DNA of 64,000 bases from positions 62,001 to 126,000 of the forward strand of contig NZ_JMQI01000051.1 in NCBI RefSeq assembly GCF_000695625.1, read 5' to 3'. Position 1 is the first letter of the stretch. Each line of letters starts with the position of its first letter. Origin of the DNA: Amycolatopsis rifamycinica. Lineage in GTDB: Bacteria > Actinomycetota > Actinomycetes > Mycobacteriales > Pseudonocardiaceae. The position numbers were made by a program, and so were the translations under genes. Below, piece by piece: positions 28,915 through 38,535 of this stretch. A model generated the notes under the pieces. That model had not been told where the DNA came from, did no database searches, and saw only the letters and a program-made list of their open reading frames with translations.

Positions 28915-29024
28915 CCACCCGGGGCACTGCGCCCTTGCCGACCGTTCAGCCGGCGGCCGGGGTCCCGCGTGGCGTCTTCCGCGCGCGGGGCTCCGGCCCG
29001 CACAGATGGGATTTTTGAGCACGT

Positions 29025-29879
29025 ATGGACAACACCAGGGGCATCTCGGGTCCCGCGCTGCCGGCCCCGTACTTCTCGTCGGCGACGTCGTCGTTTTCGG
29101 ACTTCTTGCGGGTGCAGGCACCGGAGTTGCTTCCGGAGCGGCGGGTGTCGGGCGGTGCGGCCGAGCTCGGCGTGCCGCACGGGACGACGATCGTCGCGTG
29201 CACCTTCGCCGGCGGGGTACTGATCGCGGGTGACCGGCGGGCGACGTCGGGGAACCTGATCGCGAGCCGCGACATCGAGAAGGTGCACGTCACCGACGAG
29301 TACTCGGCGGTCGGCATCGCGGGCACGGCGGGGCTGGCCGTGGAGATGGTGCGGCTGTACGCGGTCGAGCTGGCGCACTACGAGAAGATCGAGGGCGTTT
29401 CGCTGTCGCTGGACGGCAAGACGAACAAGCTGGCCGGGATGGTCAAGGCCAACCTCGAGATGGCGATGGCCGGGCTGGCGGCGATCCCGTTGTTCGTGGG
29501 CTACGACCTGGAGGCCGAGGACGCCAAGCACGCGGGCCGGATCGTGTCGTACGACGCCGCGGGCGGGCGCTACGAGGAGAACGGCGGCTACGCGGGCATC
29601 GGCTCGGGTTCGCTGTTCGCGAAGTCCGCGCTGAAGAAGCTGCACGACCCGGACGCCGACGTCGAGGCCGCGGTGCGGGTCGCGGTGGAAGCGCTGTACG
29701 ACGCGGCGGACGACGACACCGCGTCGGGCGGCCCGGACCTGGTGCGGCGCATCTTCCCGAGCGTCGTGACGATCACCGCCGAGCACGGCGCCGTGCAGCT
29801 GTCGGAGTCGGAAACGGCGGCGGTGGCCGAGGCCGTGGTGGCCGGGCGGATCGAGCGCCAGCAGCGCCGGCTGTCCTGA
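29025..29879 (+). CDS. prcB: proteasome beta subunit
   Basis: 284 residues. A 53-residue propeptide ends PHG, and autocleavage exposes Thr54 of TTIVACTF as the catalytic nucleophile. The conserved Asp of GDRRATSGN and the Lys of IEKVHVTDE complete the active site. The C-terminal part forms the second helical layer ([13 protein letters not shown]). The gap of 110 bp after pup is longer than in mycobacteria. prcA follows 52 bases later. Confidence 0.97.
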   Translation: MDNTRGISGPALPAPYFSSATSSFSDFLRVQAPELLPERRVSGGAAELGVPHGTTIVACTFAGGVLIAGDRRATSGNLIASRDIEKVHVTDEYSAVGIAGTAGLAVEMVRLYAVELAHYEKIEGVSLSLDGKTNKLAGMVKANLEMAMAGLAAIPLFVGYDLEAEDAKHAGRIVSYDAAGGRYEENGGYAGIGSGSLFAKSALKKLHDPDADVEAAVRVAVEALYDAADDDTASGGPDLVRRIFPSVVTITAEHGAVQLSESETAAVAEAVVAGRIERQQRRLS

Positions 29880-29931
29880 CCGGAGCCGGACCAGTGAACG
29901 TTGGAACACCGAAAGACCTGGAGCGCACACC

Positions 29932-30720
29932 GTGACGATGCCGTTGTATGCCTCTCCCGAACAGCTGATGCGGGAGCGTTCCGAGCTGGCGCGCAAGGGC
30001 ATCGCGCGCGGCCGGAGCGTGGTGGTGCTGAAGTACTCGGGCGGCGTGCTGTTCGTGGCGGAGAACCCGTCGGCGACGTTGCACAAGGTTTCCGAGATCT
30101 ACGACCGGATCGGGTTCGCCGCGGTCGGGCGCTACAGCGAGTTCGAGAACCTGCGCGTGGCGGGCATCCGCCACGCGGACCTGAAGGGCTACCAGTACGA
30201 CCGGCGTGACGTGAGCGCCCGCGCGCTGGCGAACGCCTACGCGGCGACGCTGGGCAGCATCTTCACCGAGCAGCTGAAGCCGTTCGAGGTGGAGATCTGC
30301 GTGGCGGAGGTCGGCGCGACGTCGGCGGAGGACCAGCTGTACCGCCTGACCTACGACGGCTCGATCTTCGACGAGCCGCAGTACGTGGTGATGGGCGGCC
30401 AGACGGACAAGATCTCCACCAAGCTGAAGGAGACGTTCGAGGACGGCCTGGACCTCCAGGCGGCCCTGGGCGTAGCGGTGGCGGCCCTGCGCACGCCGAT
30501 CCAGCCGGCAACGGGCTCTTCGTCTTCGTCCTCATCGTCGGCGAACGCGTCGGCCAACGGAAACGGCGAGGCGGACCCGATCAAGCTGGAGGTGGCGGTC
30601 CTGGACCGCGACCGCCCACGCCGGATGTTCCGCCGCCTGACGGGAGCGGCGCTGGACACGCTCCTGCCGGTCCCGGACCCCCAGGGCGAAGAGCCGGAGA
30701 GCAAGCCCGAAGGCGAGTAA
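29932..30720 (+). CDS. prcA: proteasome alpha subunit
   Basis: 262 residues from GTG 29932 with GGAG eight bases upstream. ATG 29938 is the alternative. The N terminus [20 protein letters not shown] is the gate helix of bacterial alpha subunits. The core is catalytically inactive. The C-terminal 75 residues are variable, with a run of eight Ser followed by Asn/Ala and an acidic, Pro-rich tail. It forms the outer rings that receive Mpa. The operon ends here before a repeat array. Confidence 0.97.
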   Translation: MTMPLYASPEQLMRERSELARKGIARGRSVVVLKYSGGVLFVAENPSATLHKVSEIYDRIGFAAVGRYSEFENLRVAGIRHADLKGYQYDRRDVSARALANAYAATLGSIFTEQLKPFEVEICVAEVGATSAEDQLYRLTYDGSIFDEPQYVVMGGQTDKISTKLKETFEDGLDLQAALGVAVAALRTPIQPATGSSSSSSSSANASANGNGEADPIKLEVAVLDRDRPRRMFRRLTGAALDTLLPVPDPQGEEPESKPEGE

Positions 30721-30779
30721 AACGGAAACGGAAGCGGGGCGTGGCCGGGTGGCCGCGCCCCCTTTTCGTGGACGCGAAC

Positions 30780-30884
30780 GGACGACACGCGTACCGGAAC
30801 GGACGACACGCGTGCCTGGACGGACGACACGTGTGCCTGGATGGACGACACGCGTGTCTGGACGGACGACACGCGGACCTGGAC
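30780..30884. repeat. 21-bp tandem repeat, five copies in one orientation
   Basis: Copies start at 30780, 30801, 30822, 30843 and 30864 with an invariant 21-bp step. The core is GGACGACACGCGT followed by a variable octamer such as GCCTGGAC. It lies in the gap between convergent prcA and the esterase gene. The unit is the same as that of the array at 15518-15609. There is no spacer diversity and no Cas gene, so it is not CRISPR. Confidence 0.88.
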
Positions 30885-30899
30885 GGTCGGCGGGAGCGT

Positions 30900-32108
30900 T
30901 CAAGAAGTCGCGGGCGAAGTCCGGAAAGTCTGGTCGGCGAAGGCCAGCAGATAAGGCAGCGTGGCCCGGGCGGTGTGCCAGGTGTGGTTGAACCCGCGCT
31001 CGGCGTGAACCACGGCTTCCTGGCCCCGGGCGTGCAGCGCGTCGGCGATCCGGCGAGCGGTCGCGACGTCGGTGGGCGCGCCCGTACCGACCGCGAGCAT
31101 CACCGAGATCGGCGCCGGGAACTTCATGGCCGGCAGGTACCGCCGAGGCGTGTTGGCGGCGATGGCCGCCCGGTCGCCGTTGAGAATGCCGACCGAGTCG
31201 TTGAGGTCGTCGTAGGGCAGCGCGATCACCAGCGTGGCGAACTCGTCGACGTGGTGCAGCCCGATGTTGAGCGCCCCGAACCCACCCCCGGACATCCCGC
31301 CCAGCGCCCGGTGGGTGCGGTCGGCCAGGGTCCGGTACCGCCGGTCGATGGCCGGGACCACGGTGCCGGTCAGGTAACTCTCCAGCTGCGGACCGCCGGG
31401 CACGTTCAAGCACTCCCAGTCCGTGCTCGGCCTGCCGGCGGTCATGTCGACGCTGACCACGATCATCGGCGCGATGACGTTGGCCCGCTGCAGCGCCAGC
31501 AGCGTCCCGGGGGCGTCGCCGGAGGTGAGCCAGTCACGGGGACCACCGAACGGGTAGCCGTGGATGAGGTAGACGACCGGGTAGCGGCGGCCCGGGTCGG
31601 CGTCGTACCCGGGTGGGAGGACGACGTAGTCGCTGCCCGACGGGACGCCGTGGGCGGGGTCGGGGAGGCTGACGACGTCGATCCGCTGCCCGGCCGCGGC
31701 CGCGCCAGCGCCCGGGTGCGACGCGGACGGCGAGTCCGACGACGGCTCGGGCGCCTCCTTGCCGTCGTCGAGCAGGCGGCCGGCGAAGCTGACGACGCCG
31801 GGGCCGCGCTGCAGGAGCCGGGCCAGGTCGTCGGAGGTGCGGACATACCCCACGTAGCTGTTGACCGCCGTGACCGCCGCCAGGAGCAGGAGCACGCCGA
31901 AGGCGGTGAACCCCCACCGCCGGACGCGGCGGCGGTACCAGAGCGCGACCACGACGGCGAGGACGGCGGCGGCGGCCGAGGCGAAGCCGAGCCAGATCAG
32001 CGGCGATTCGAGGGGGCCGAGGTCGCGGGCGCGGGCGGTGACGTCACCGGGGAGCACCGGGTCGGTCGCGGCCCGGTGGATGACGCTCGCCAGGCCGTGC
32101 CCGTCCAT
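30900..32108 (-). CDS. membrane-anchored esterase of the Ag85/EstD-like alpha/beta-hydrolase group
   Basis: 402 residues. The N-terminal 135 residues hold two or three hydrophobic segments (IWLGFASAAAAVLAVVVAL, GFTAFGVLLLLAAVTAV) and a Ser/Pro linker. The C-terminal 260 residues are an alpha/beta hydrolase with nucleophile elbow GGMSGGGFG (near 277), a YLIHGYPFGG oxyanion region and the final His in RGFNHTWHTA. This arrangement resembles Cgl/Ag85-like mycolyltransferase relatives and esterase D. The catalytic domain probably faces outward. It may act on envelope lipids, given the adjacent lipid phosphatase-kinase gene. Confidence 0.82.
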   Translation of the reverse strand: MDGHGLASVIHRAATDPVLPGDVTARARDLGPLESPLIWLGFASAAAAVLAVVVALWYRRRVRRWGFTAFGVLLLLAAVTAVNSYVGYVRTSDDLARLLQRGPGVVSFAGRLLDDGKEAPEPSSDSPSASHPGAGAAAAGQRIDVVSLPDPAHGVPSGSDYVVLPPGYDADPGRRYPVVYLIHGYPFGGPRDWLTSGDAPGTLLALQRANVIAPMIVVSVDMTAGRPSTDWECLNVPGGPQLESYLTGTVVPAIDRRYRTLADRTHRALGGMSGGGFGALNIGLHHVDEFATLVIALPYDDLNDSVGILNGDRAAIAANTPRRYLPAMKFPAPISVMLAVGTGAPTDVATARRIADALHARGQEAVVHAERGFNHTWHTARATLPYLLAFADQTFRTSPATS

Positions 32109-32211
32109 CGAAGCCCCGCTCGTCCCCTGGCGCGAGCAGGAGTGCCCGCGGCTCGACCGCGAAGCTAGCCGGGGGTCCCTGTGGGTTCGTTGAGAGAAGG
32201 TAAAGCAACCT

Positions 32212-33759
32212 TCAGAGCCGGTAGATCGTCAGCGCGCTCGGCCGGGACCGGAAGCGGAACCGGTTGCCGAGCGGGCCGACCTCGCCGTCGGTGGCGACGC
32301 GGCGGTTGCCGTCGAGCAGCTCGACGTCCAGCTCGGGCAGGTCGAGCTCCTGGTAGACGTGGCTGGCGGCGAGGCTGCGGGTGATCATCGCGATCAGGAA
32401 CCGGGCGCGCGAGTACGGCAGGTCGGCCCGCAGGTAGCGGATGTCGAGCAGGCCGGTGTCGAGCGCGGGACGGCGGCTGGGCGCGAAACCCTTCGGCGCG
32501 TACGTGCCGTTGCCGACGAACAGCAGCCAGACCTGGGTGCGCTTGCCGTTGAGCCGGACGGTCAGCGGCTTGGCGTTGCGCAGCGACCTGGCCAGCGCGA
32601 TCGCGGCCGAGGGCCACTTCGGGTGCTTCTCCTGCAGCTTCTCCCGCAGCCGGACCATCTCCGGGTAGCCACCGAGGCTGGCGGTGTTGACGAACCAGCG
32701 GTGCGCGCGGCCGTCGGCACCCTCGATCTCGACCTCGCCCAAGTCGATACCGACGGCGTTGCCGACCTCGGTCGCCGCGTCGGCGTCGGGCATGGCGCTG
32801 ACGCCGACGTCGCGGGCGAAGTGGTTAAGCGTGCCCGCCGGGACCAGCGCGAGCGGCAGGTCGCGTTCGGCGGCGATCGAGGCGACGGCGGCGACGGTGC
32901 CGTCCCCGCCCGCGACACCGAGCGCGCGCACGGAGCCGAGCGCGTCGATCTCGGCTTCGAGCTGGGCCCGCAGGTCCTGCTTCGCGTCCGGGTAGAGCAG
33001 GGCGGCCTTGGGCCAGGCGAGCCGGACCTCCTCCGTCGGGTCGTGGGTGGCCACGCCGGAGCTGGGGTTGACCACGACCAGCATGTCTTCGCCGTCGGCC
33101 ATCTCGGGTGCGTCGGCGTGGTGGGTGGTCCGGCCCGGGACGTCGTCGTGCAGCGGCCACCAGTGCCGGGTGGCCAGGCCGACACCGACGCCGATGCCCA
33201 GCCCGACGCCGACGTCGGAGGGCCAGTGCACGCCGGTGTGGACCCGCGAGTAGGCCACGGCCAGCGCCAGCGGGGCGACGGCGAGCCCGGCCCGCGGCGA
33301 TTCCATCACCACCGCCGTGGCGAAGGCCGCCGCGGACGCCGAGTGCCCGGACGGGAACGACGAGGACGTGGGCCGTTTCCGCAGGCGGCGGCGCACCGGC
33401 GTCTCCTCCTCGGCCGGGCGGCGCCGGGGGAACAGCGGCTTGCCGATGAGGTTCGCCGCGGCGCTGGCCCCGGCGATCGCGACCACCCCGCGCAGGGCGG
33501 CGCGCCGGGTCTCGCCCCTGCGGGTGGCCAGCAGCGCGGCGACGCCCCACCACAGGCGGGACTTGTTCGCCGATCTGGACAGCGTCATCAGCGCGTCGTC
33601 GACCCGGGAGGCGGGGAGCGAGGCACTGCGGCGCATCAGGGCGCGATCGGTCCGGCCGACCCGCCGGAAGGCCCGGATGAGCTGGTGTGACAAGGAGTCC
33701 GCCTTCCGCCGAACGTCAAGAGCAGTGCTCCAATCGTGCCGTATTCGGGGTGAATTCAC
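32212..33759 (-). CDS. PAP2 phosphatase fused to diacylglycerol/sphingosine kinase domain
   Basis: About 515 residues. Residues 100-205 are the PAP2 domain, with [19 protein letters not shown] and [13 protein letters not shown] supplying the three phosphatase motifs and several hydrophobic helices. Residues 225-515 are a lipid kinase domain, with [21 protein letters not shown] and [12 protein letters not shown]. One protein can thus dephosphorylate a lipid phosphate and phosphorylate a lipid, perhaps recycling undecaprenyl or diacylglycerol species. The start is uncertain: GTG 33759 lies inside a 12-bp palindrome, while TTG 33693 has GGAAGG seven bases upstream. Confidence 0.85.
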   Translation of the reverse strand: MNSPRIRHDWSTALDVRRKADSLSHQLIRAFRRVGRTDRALMRRSASLPASRVDDALMTLSRSANKSRLWWGVAALLATRRGETRRAALRGVVAIAGASAAANLIGKPLFPRRRPAEEETPVRRRLRKRPTSSSFPSGHSASAAAFATAVVMESPRAGLAVAPLALAVAYSRVHTGVHWPSDVGVGLGIGVGVGLATRHWWPLHDDVPGRTTHHADAPEMADGEDMLVVVNPSSGVATHDPTEEVRLAWPKAALLYPDAKQDLRAQLEAEIDALGSVRALGVAGGDGTVAAVASIAAERDLPLALVPAGTLNHFARDVGVSAMPDADAATEVGNAVGIDLGEVEIEGADGRAHRWFVNTASLGGYPEMVRLREKLQEKHPKWPSAAIALARSLRNAKPLTVRLNGKRTQVWLLFVGNGTYAPKGFAPSRRPALDTGLLDIRYLRADLPYSRARFLIAMITRSLAASHVYQELDLPELDVELLDGNRRVATDGEVGPLGNRFRFRSRPSALTIYRL

Positions 33760-33760
33760 C
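33749..33760. promoter_or_regulatory. perfect 12-bp palindrome GGTGAATTCACC
   Basis: A self-complementary 12-mer in the gap between the divergent PAP2-kinase gene and pafA. It covers the most upstream possible start codon of the former. It may be an operator, but only one copy is seen. Confidence 0.35.
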
Positions 33761-33824
33761 GTCTGTGGCGTACTGGGGGCGTGTCGACGCCCGAACGGCG
33801 CACCGTTGGCGGGGGTCCAGCGCC

Positions 33825-33830
33825 TACTCT
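33825..33830 (+). promoter_or_regulatory. -10 box of a leaderless pafA transcript
   Basis: TACTCT lies exactly six bases before the pafA ATG at 33837. No ribosome site is present, so transcription probably starts at the ATG, as for dop. Confidence 0.6.
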
Positions 33831-33836
33831 GGTGGA

Positions 33837-35195
33837 ATGCAGCGGCGGATCTTTGGCATCGAGACCGAGTTCGGGGTCACGTGCACCTTCCACGGACAGC
33901 GCAGGCTCTCGCCCGACGAGGTGGCGCGCTACCTGTTCCGGCGGGTCGTGTCGTGGGGACGCTCCTCCAACGTGTTCCTGTCGAACGGCTCCCGGCTCTA
34001 CCTCGACGTCGGCTCGCACCCCGAGTACGCGACGGCCGAGTGTGACGACCTGGTCCAGCTCGTCACGCACGACAAGGCCGGGGAGCGGATCCTCGAGGAC
34101 CTGCTGGTCGACGCCGAGCGGCGGCTCGCCGACGAAGGCATCGGCGGCGACATCTTCCTGTTCAAGAACAACACCGACTCGGCGGGCAACTCCTACGGTT
34201 GTCACGAGAACTACCTGGTGACCCGGGCGGGCGAATTCTCCCGGATCGCGGACGTGCTGCTCCCGTTCCTGGTGACCCGCCAGCTCATCTGCGGGGCCGG
34301 CAAGGTGCTGCAGACCCCGCGGGGTGCGGTCTACTGCCTCTCCCAGCGGGCGGAGCACATCTGGGAGGGCGTCTCCAGCGCCACGACCCGGTCGCGCCCG
34401 ATCATCAACACCCGTGACGAGCCGCACGCCGACGCCGAGCGCTACCGGCGCCTGCACGTCATCGTGGGCGACTCGAACATGGCCGAGCCGACGACCATGC
34501 TCAAGGTGGGCTCGGCGAACCTGGTGCTCGAGATGATCGAGGCCGGCGTCCAGTTCCGCGACTTCACCCTGGACAACCCGATCCGGGCGATCCGCGAGAT
34601 CAGCCACGACCTCACCGGCCGCCGCCAGGTGCGCCTCGCCGGCGGGCGCGAGGCCTCGGCACTGGACATCCAGCGCGAGTACCACGCCCGGGCGGTCCAG
34701 CACATCAAGGACAACGGCACGACCGCGGCGAACGAGCGCGTGGTCGAGCTGTGGGGCCGGGCGCTGGACGCGGTCGAGCAGCAGGACTTCGGCAAGATCG
34801 ACACCGAGATCGACTGGGCGATCAAGCACCGGCTGGTCGAGCGCTACCGGCACAAGCACGACCTGGACCTGTCCAGCCCGCGCATCGCCCAGCTCGACCT
34901 GGCCTACCACGACATCCGCCGGGGCCGGGGCATCTTCGACCTGCTCCAGCGCAAGGGCCTGGTCCGCCGGGTCACCGACGACGGCGAGATCGAGGCGGCC
35001 AAGGACACCCCGCCGCAGACGACCCGGGCCAAGCTGCGGGGCGACTTCATCGCCGCCGCCCAGGCCGCCGGCCGCGACTTCACGGTCGACTGGGTGCACT
35101 TGAAGCTCAACGACCAGGCTCAGCGCACGGTCCTGTGCAAGGACCCGTTCCGCTCGGTCGACGAGCGGGTGGAGCGCCTGATCAGCTCGCTCTAG
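33837..35195 (+). CDS. pafA: Pup ligase PafA
   Basis: 452 residues. [19 protein letters not shown] carries the metal-binding Glu and [15 protein letters not shown] contains the catalytic Asp (near residue 57). The ATP site includes [14 protein letters not shown]. There is no Dop-type insertion after residue 40. It phosphorylates the C-terminal Glu of Pup and joins it to target lysines. Local paralogue comparison with dop (shared [12 protein letters not shown], HVIxGDxNM) confirms the pair. It lies 3 kb from prcA, separated by two lipid/envelope genes on the other strand. Confidence 0.97.
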   Translation: MQRRIFGIETEFGVTCTFHGQRRLSPDEVARYLFRRVVSWGRSSNVFLSNGSRLYLDVGSHPEYATAECDDLVQLVTHDKAGERILEDLLVDAERRLADEGIGGDIFLFKNNTDSAGNSYGCHENYLVTRAGEFSRIADVLLPFLVTRQLICGAGKVLQTPRGAVYCLSQRAEHIWEGVSSATTRSRPIINTRDEPHADAERYRRLHVIVGDSNMAEPTTMLKVGSANLVLEMIEAGVQFRDFTLDNPIRAIREISHDLTGRRQVRLAGGREASALDIQREYHARAVQHIKDNGTTAANERVVELWGRALDAVEQQDFGKIDTEIDWAIKHRLVERYRHKHDLDLSSPRIAQLDLAYHDIRRGRGIFDLLQRKGLVRRVTDDGEIEAAKDTPPQTTRAKLRGDFIAAAQAAGRDFTVDWVHLKLNDQAQRTVLCKDPFRSVDERVERLISSL

Positions 35196-35236
35196 CCACC
35201 CGAGCGCACGGTCGCGACGCGCGCTCTGCCGCGGCG

Positions 35237-35282
35237 GTCGTGAGTGGTAGGGACGGGTCTCACCGGCCTTACCACTCACGAC
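35237..35282. repeat. 46-bp imperfect palindrome, terminator or dispersed repeat
   Basis: 13-bp perfect arms (GTCGTGAGTGGTA at 35237-35249 and its complement at 35270-35282) enclose a 20-base loop that is itself partly self-complementary. It lies between pafA and the next rightward gene. It can act as a terminator; the regular arms also suggest a mobile palindromic element. Confidence 0.6.
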
Positions 35283-35335
35283 GGGCGGGGGCGTTTCCGA
35301 CGAAAGTCGCGCGGCCGGTGCGGCAGGATCGGCGC

Positions 35336-36358
35336 ATGCGTGTCGTGCTGCTCGTGCTCGCCCTGGTGGTTTCGCTCGCGGCTCCGGCGTCGGCGGGGGA
35401 GCGCCCGCCGCGGTGGGAGCTGAAGCCGACCGGCGTGATCGCCCAGTTCCGCGGGCTGTCCGCGGTCAGCGGGCGGGTCGCCTGGGTCAGCGGCACGCAG
35501 GGCACCGTCCTGCGGACGGTCGACGGCGGGGCCACCTGGCGGTCCGTCGGGCCGCCGGGGACCGAGGCTCTCCAGTTCCGCGACGTCGAGGCCTTCGACG
35601 CCGACCACGCCGTCATCCTCTCCATCGGGCCCGGCGCCGACTCGCGCGTCTACCGGACCGAAGACGGCGGCACGAGCTGGCGCCAGACGTTCCAGAACAC
35701 CGACGCGGCGGCGTTCTACGACTGCCTCGCCTTCTTCGACCCCTGGCGCGGCCTGGCCATGAGCGACCCCGTCGACGGCCGGTTCCGGGTGCAGGCCACC
35801 TTCGACGGCGGCCGCAGCTGGCGGCCGGTGCCCGACCGCGGCTTCCCGCCCGCGCTGCCCGGCGAGGCCGGGTTCGCGGCCAGCGGCCAGTGCGTCACGA
35901 CGGCCGGGCCGTTCGACGCCTGGCTCGCGACCGGCGGCGGCGCGACCGCCCGCGTCCTGCACTCCGGTGACGGCGGCCGCCACTGGACGGCGTCCGGCAC
36001 GCCGCTGCCCAGCAGCCCGTCGGCGGGCGTGTTCGCACTGGCCTTCCGCTCGCCGTCCCAGGGCGTCGCGATCGGCGGTGACTTCGCGAACCCGGCGGCG
36101 CCCGGCCCGGCCGTGGCGCTGACCCGGGACCGCGGCCGCACCTGGACCACGCCGGGCCAGTACCCCGCGGGCTACCGGTCGGGGCTGGCCTGGCGCGGCG
36201 GGACGGTGCTGGCGGTCGGTCCGGGCGGCAGCGACTACAGCCCCGACGGCGGACGGCACTGGACGGCGTTCGACACCGGCGGCTTCGACAGCGTCGACTG
36301 CGCCGGTGCCGCCTGCTGGGCCAGCGGCGCCCAGGGCCGGGTCGCCCGCCTTCGCTAG
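35336..36358 (+). CDS. secreted BNR/YCF48-like beta-propeller protein
   Basis: 340 residues. A clear signal peptide (VVLLVLALVVSLAAPASA) is cut near residue 20. The mature part has at least five repeats of the S-x-D-G-G-x-x-W type (TVDGGATWRS, TEDGGTSWRQ, FDGGRSWRP, SGDGGRHWT, DRGRTWTT), which form a sialidase-like or YCF48-like propeller. No sialidase Arg triad is evident, so a binding rather than enzymatic role is likely. CAGGAT lies six bases before the ATG. It converges with the SDR gene, overlapping by 4 bp. Confidence 0.85.
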   Translation: MRVVLLVLALVVSLAAPASAGERPPRWELKPTGVIAQFRGLSAVSGRVAWVSGTQGTVLRTVDGGATWRSVGPPGTEALQFRDVEAFDADHAVILSIGPGADSRVYRTEDGGTSWRQTFQNTDAAAFYDCLAFFDPWRGLAMSDPVDGRFRVQATFDGGRSWRPVPDRGFPPALPGEAGFAASGQCVTTAGPFDAWLATGGGATARVLHSGDGGRHWTASGTPLPSSPSAGVFALAFRSPSQGVAIGGDFANPAAPGPAVALTRDRGRTWTTPGQYPAGYRSGLAWRGGTVLAVGPGGSDYSPDGGRHWTAFDTGGFDSVDCAGAACWASGAQGRVARLR

Positions 36359-37053
36359 AGCACCTGGCCGGTGGGCCGGACCATGATCTCGTTGACGTCG
36401 ACCGAAGGCGGCTGCTCGAGGGCGTAGAGCACCGCGCGGGCGATGTCGTCCGCGGCCAGCTTCGGCTTCTTGCGCTGCTCGTCGTCGAGGATGTCGGTGT
36501 CGGTGATGCCGGGGTTGATCAGCGTGACCCGCACGCCGGTGCCGACGGCCTCCTCGCGGATCGCGCCCGCCATGCCGGTCACCGCCCACTTCGTCGCCGA
36601 GTAGAGGCTCGCGTTGCGGATGTAGCGGCCGGCGACCGAGCCGGTGATCAGCAGGTGCCCGGCGGTTTCCTTCAGCGCGGGGAGAGCCGCGCGGGCGGTG
36701 TAGGCGGCGCCCAGGACGTTGGTGCGGACCATCTCCTCCCACGCGGTGGGGTCGGGATCGTCGGCGCCGAAGAAGGACGTCCCGACGCCGATGCCGGCGT
36801 TGGCGAAGGCGGCATCGAGGCGGCCGAACTTTTCGACGGTTTCGGCGACGGCGCCGGAGATGCCCGGCCAGTCCGCGACGTCGGCGCCGAGGGCGAGGGC
36901 CCGGTCTTCGCCGAGTTCGGCCGCGAGGGCCGTGACGGAGCCGGCCCGGCGGGCGACGAGGGCGACCTTGAACCCGGCCGCGGCGGCGAGCCGGGCGGTG
37001 GCGGCGCCGAGGCCGCGGGACGCACCGGTGACGAGGAGAACGCGATCAGCCAT
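36355..37053 (-). CDS. short-chain dehydrogenase/reductase
   Basis: 232 residues, classical SDR. The TGASRGLG cofactor loop is near residue 9, NAG near 89, the catalytic Ser in ITGSVAG, and YSATK (YxxxK) near 151. Arg residues after the first strand (ARRAG) suggest NADP preference. The substrate is unknown. A minus-strand TAACCT is seven bases before the ATG. It lies 10 bases after the quinone-oxidoreductase gene on the same strand, so they may be cotranscribed. Confidence 0.9.
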   Translation of the reverse strand: MADRVLLVTGASRGLGAATARLAAAAGFKVALVARRAGSVTALAAELGEDRALALGADVADWPGISGAVAETVEKFGRLDAAFANAGIGVGTSFFGADDPDPTAWEEMVRTNVLGAAYTARAALPALKETAGHLLITGSVAGRYIRNASLYSATKWAVTGMAGAIREEAVGTGVRVTLINPGITDTDILDDEQRKKPKLAADDIARAVLYALEQPPSVDVNEIMVRPTGQVL

Positions 37054-37063
37054 GCGCTCCAGG

Positions 37064-37987
37064 TTAGGGAGTCAGGACGAGCCTGCCACGCAGGCCGCCC
37101 GCGGCCAGCCGTTCGTGCGCGGCGGCGGCTTCGGTGAGCGGCAGGACACCGGCGACGCGCACGGGGAGCGTGCCGTTCTCGACGAGGCGGGCCAGGCCGG
37201 CCAGCCGTTCGCCGTCCGCGCGGATCCAGACGCTGCGGACGCGGATTCCCCGCAACCCGAGTGGCGCCGCCCCGGCCGCGAAGGCCACGAACTCACCGCC
37301 GCCGCGGACCGCGTCGAGGGCGTCCAGGCCGAGGAGCGCGGTGTCGAGTGCGGCGTCCACGCCGCCGGGCACCACCGCGCGCACCCGGTCGCCCAGCGAC
37401 GGGCCGCGCGGCACGAACTCGTCCGCGCCGAAGCTCCGGACCTGCGCTTCGTCGGCTTCGGACGCCACGGCGACGACCCGGAGCTTTCGCGCGTGCGCCA
37501 GCGCCACGGCGTACCCGCCGACCGCCCCGGCCGCGCCGGTGACCAGGACGGTGCCGGTGGTTTCGACGAGATCGAGCGCCTGGGCGGCGGTCAGGGCGTT
37601 GAGGGGCAGGGTCGCGGCTTCGAACGGCGAAACCCCCGCCGGAGCGGGGGCGACCGCCGACGCGTCCAGCACGATCTGCTCGGCGTAGGCACCGAGCGGC
37701 GTGGCGATCCGGTCACGCAGCCCGATCACGGCGTCGCCGGCCCGGAACCCCGTGTCCCCGGCGTCGTCGACCGAACCGGCGACGTCCCACCCCAGGCCGA
37801 GCACCTCCCGCGGCGGGACCACCCCGGCCGGACCGAGCACCCCGGACCGGGTCGCGAGATCGACCGGGTTCACCGCGGCCGCCGCCACCCGGATCCGCAC
37901 CTGGCCGGGGCCGGGCTCCGGGACCGGCACCTCGGCGAATTCCAGCACCTCCGGGCCGCCGAACCGCCGGACCACCACCGCACGCAT
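37064..37987 (-). CDS. zinc-independent NADPH:quinone-type oxidoreductase (MDR family)
   Basis: 307 residues from ATG 37987 with GGAGGAGA upstream. The N-terminal GroES-like part (MRAVVVRRFGGPEVLEFAEV) and the Rossmann part with VTGAAGAVGGYAVALA (near 152) fit quinone oxidoreductases. The structural zinc Cys cluster of alcohol dehydrogenases is missing. It is divergent from an HxlR regulator 106 bp away, a common pairing for quinone or electrophile sensing. SDR follows it. Confidence 0.9.
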   Translation of the reverse strand: MRAVVVRRFGGPEVLEFAEVPVPEPGPGQVRIRVAAAAVNPVDLATRSGVLGPAGVVPPREVLGLGWDVAGSVDDAGDTGFRAGDAVIGLRDRIATPLGAYAEQIVLDASAVAPAPAGVSPFEAATLPLNALTAAQALDLVETTGTVLVTGAAGAVGGYAVALAHARKLRVVAVASEADEAQVRSFGADEFVPRGPSLGDRVRAVVPGGVDAALDTALLGLDALDAVRGGGEFVAFAAGAAPLGLRGIRVRSVWIRADGERLAGLARLVENGTLPVRVAGVLPLTEAAAAHERLAAGGLRGRLVLTP

Positions 37988-38093
37988 CTTCGTCTCCTCC
38001 ACGGGTCGAACCTTCCCCGCGAACGTAAGGGGAGCTACTCTCCGATGGGAAGTACGCACTCGCAGGTTCCCTGCTCACCAGGAGGTTCGCCCG

Positions 38094-38525
38094 GTGCCCA
38101 CGCGCACGGCGGAACAGCGGCGGCAAGCCGAAAAAGCCGCCTACGACGCCTACCTCGCCGCCTGCCCGACCCGGAAGCTGCTGGACGAGATCGCCGGCAA
38201 GTGGGTCAGCCTCGTTCTCGTCGCGCTCGGTGACGGCCCGCAGCGCTACAGCGACCTTTCGCGGCGCATCGCCGGGGTCAGCCAGAAGATGCTCACCCAG
38301 ACCCTGCGGGTGCTCGAACGGGACGGCCTGATCCGCCGCGAGGTCACCCCCGCGGTGCCCGTCCGCGTGGACTATTCCCTTACGCCACTGGGAGAATCGC
38401 TGCGGGCGCTGATGGCCGGGTTCAAGGAGTGGGCCGAGGTGAACTTCGAGGCCGTCGACGCCGCCCGGGCCGATTACGACGCGCGCACCCCGGACCTCAC
38501 GATCGGGCCGGGCGGCGCGGGCTAG
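38094..38525 (+). CDS. HxlR-family regulator
   Basis: 143 residues with AGGAGG at 38080-38085, eight bases before the GTG. The HxlR winged helix is clear: CPTRKLLDEIAGKWVSLVL, then RYSDLSRRIAGVSQKMLTQ and the wing. The Cys before the first helix sits where redox-sensing HxlR proteins (YodB/QorR type) have their thiol. It probably represses the divergent quinone oxidoreductase gene until oxidised or alkylated. Its stop overlaps the -10 box of pafB. Confidence 0.9.
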   Translation: MPTRTAEQRRQAEKAAYDAYLAACPTRKLLDEIAGKWVSLVLVALGDGPQRYSDLSRRIAGVSQKMLTQTLRVLERDGLIRREVTPAVPVRVDYSLTPLGESLRALMAGFKEWAEVNFEAVDAARADYDARTPDLTIGPGGAG

Positions 38526-38535
38526 GCTCTACCGG

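Noticed and set aside
30780-30884. Possible CRISPR array
   Set aside because: The units are directly adjacent 21-mers with no unique spacers, and no cas gene is near.
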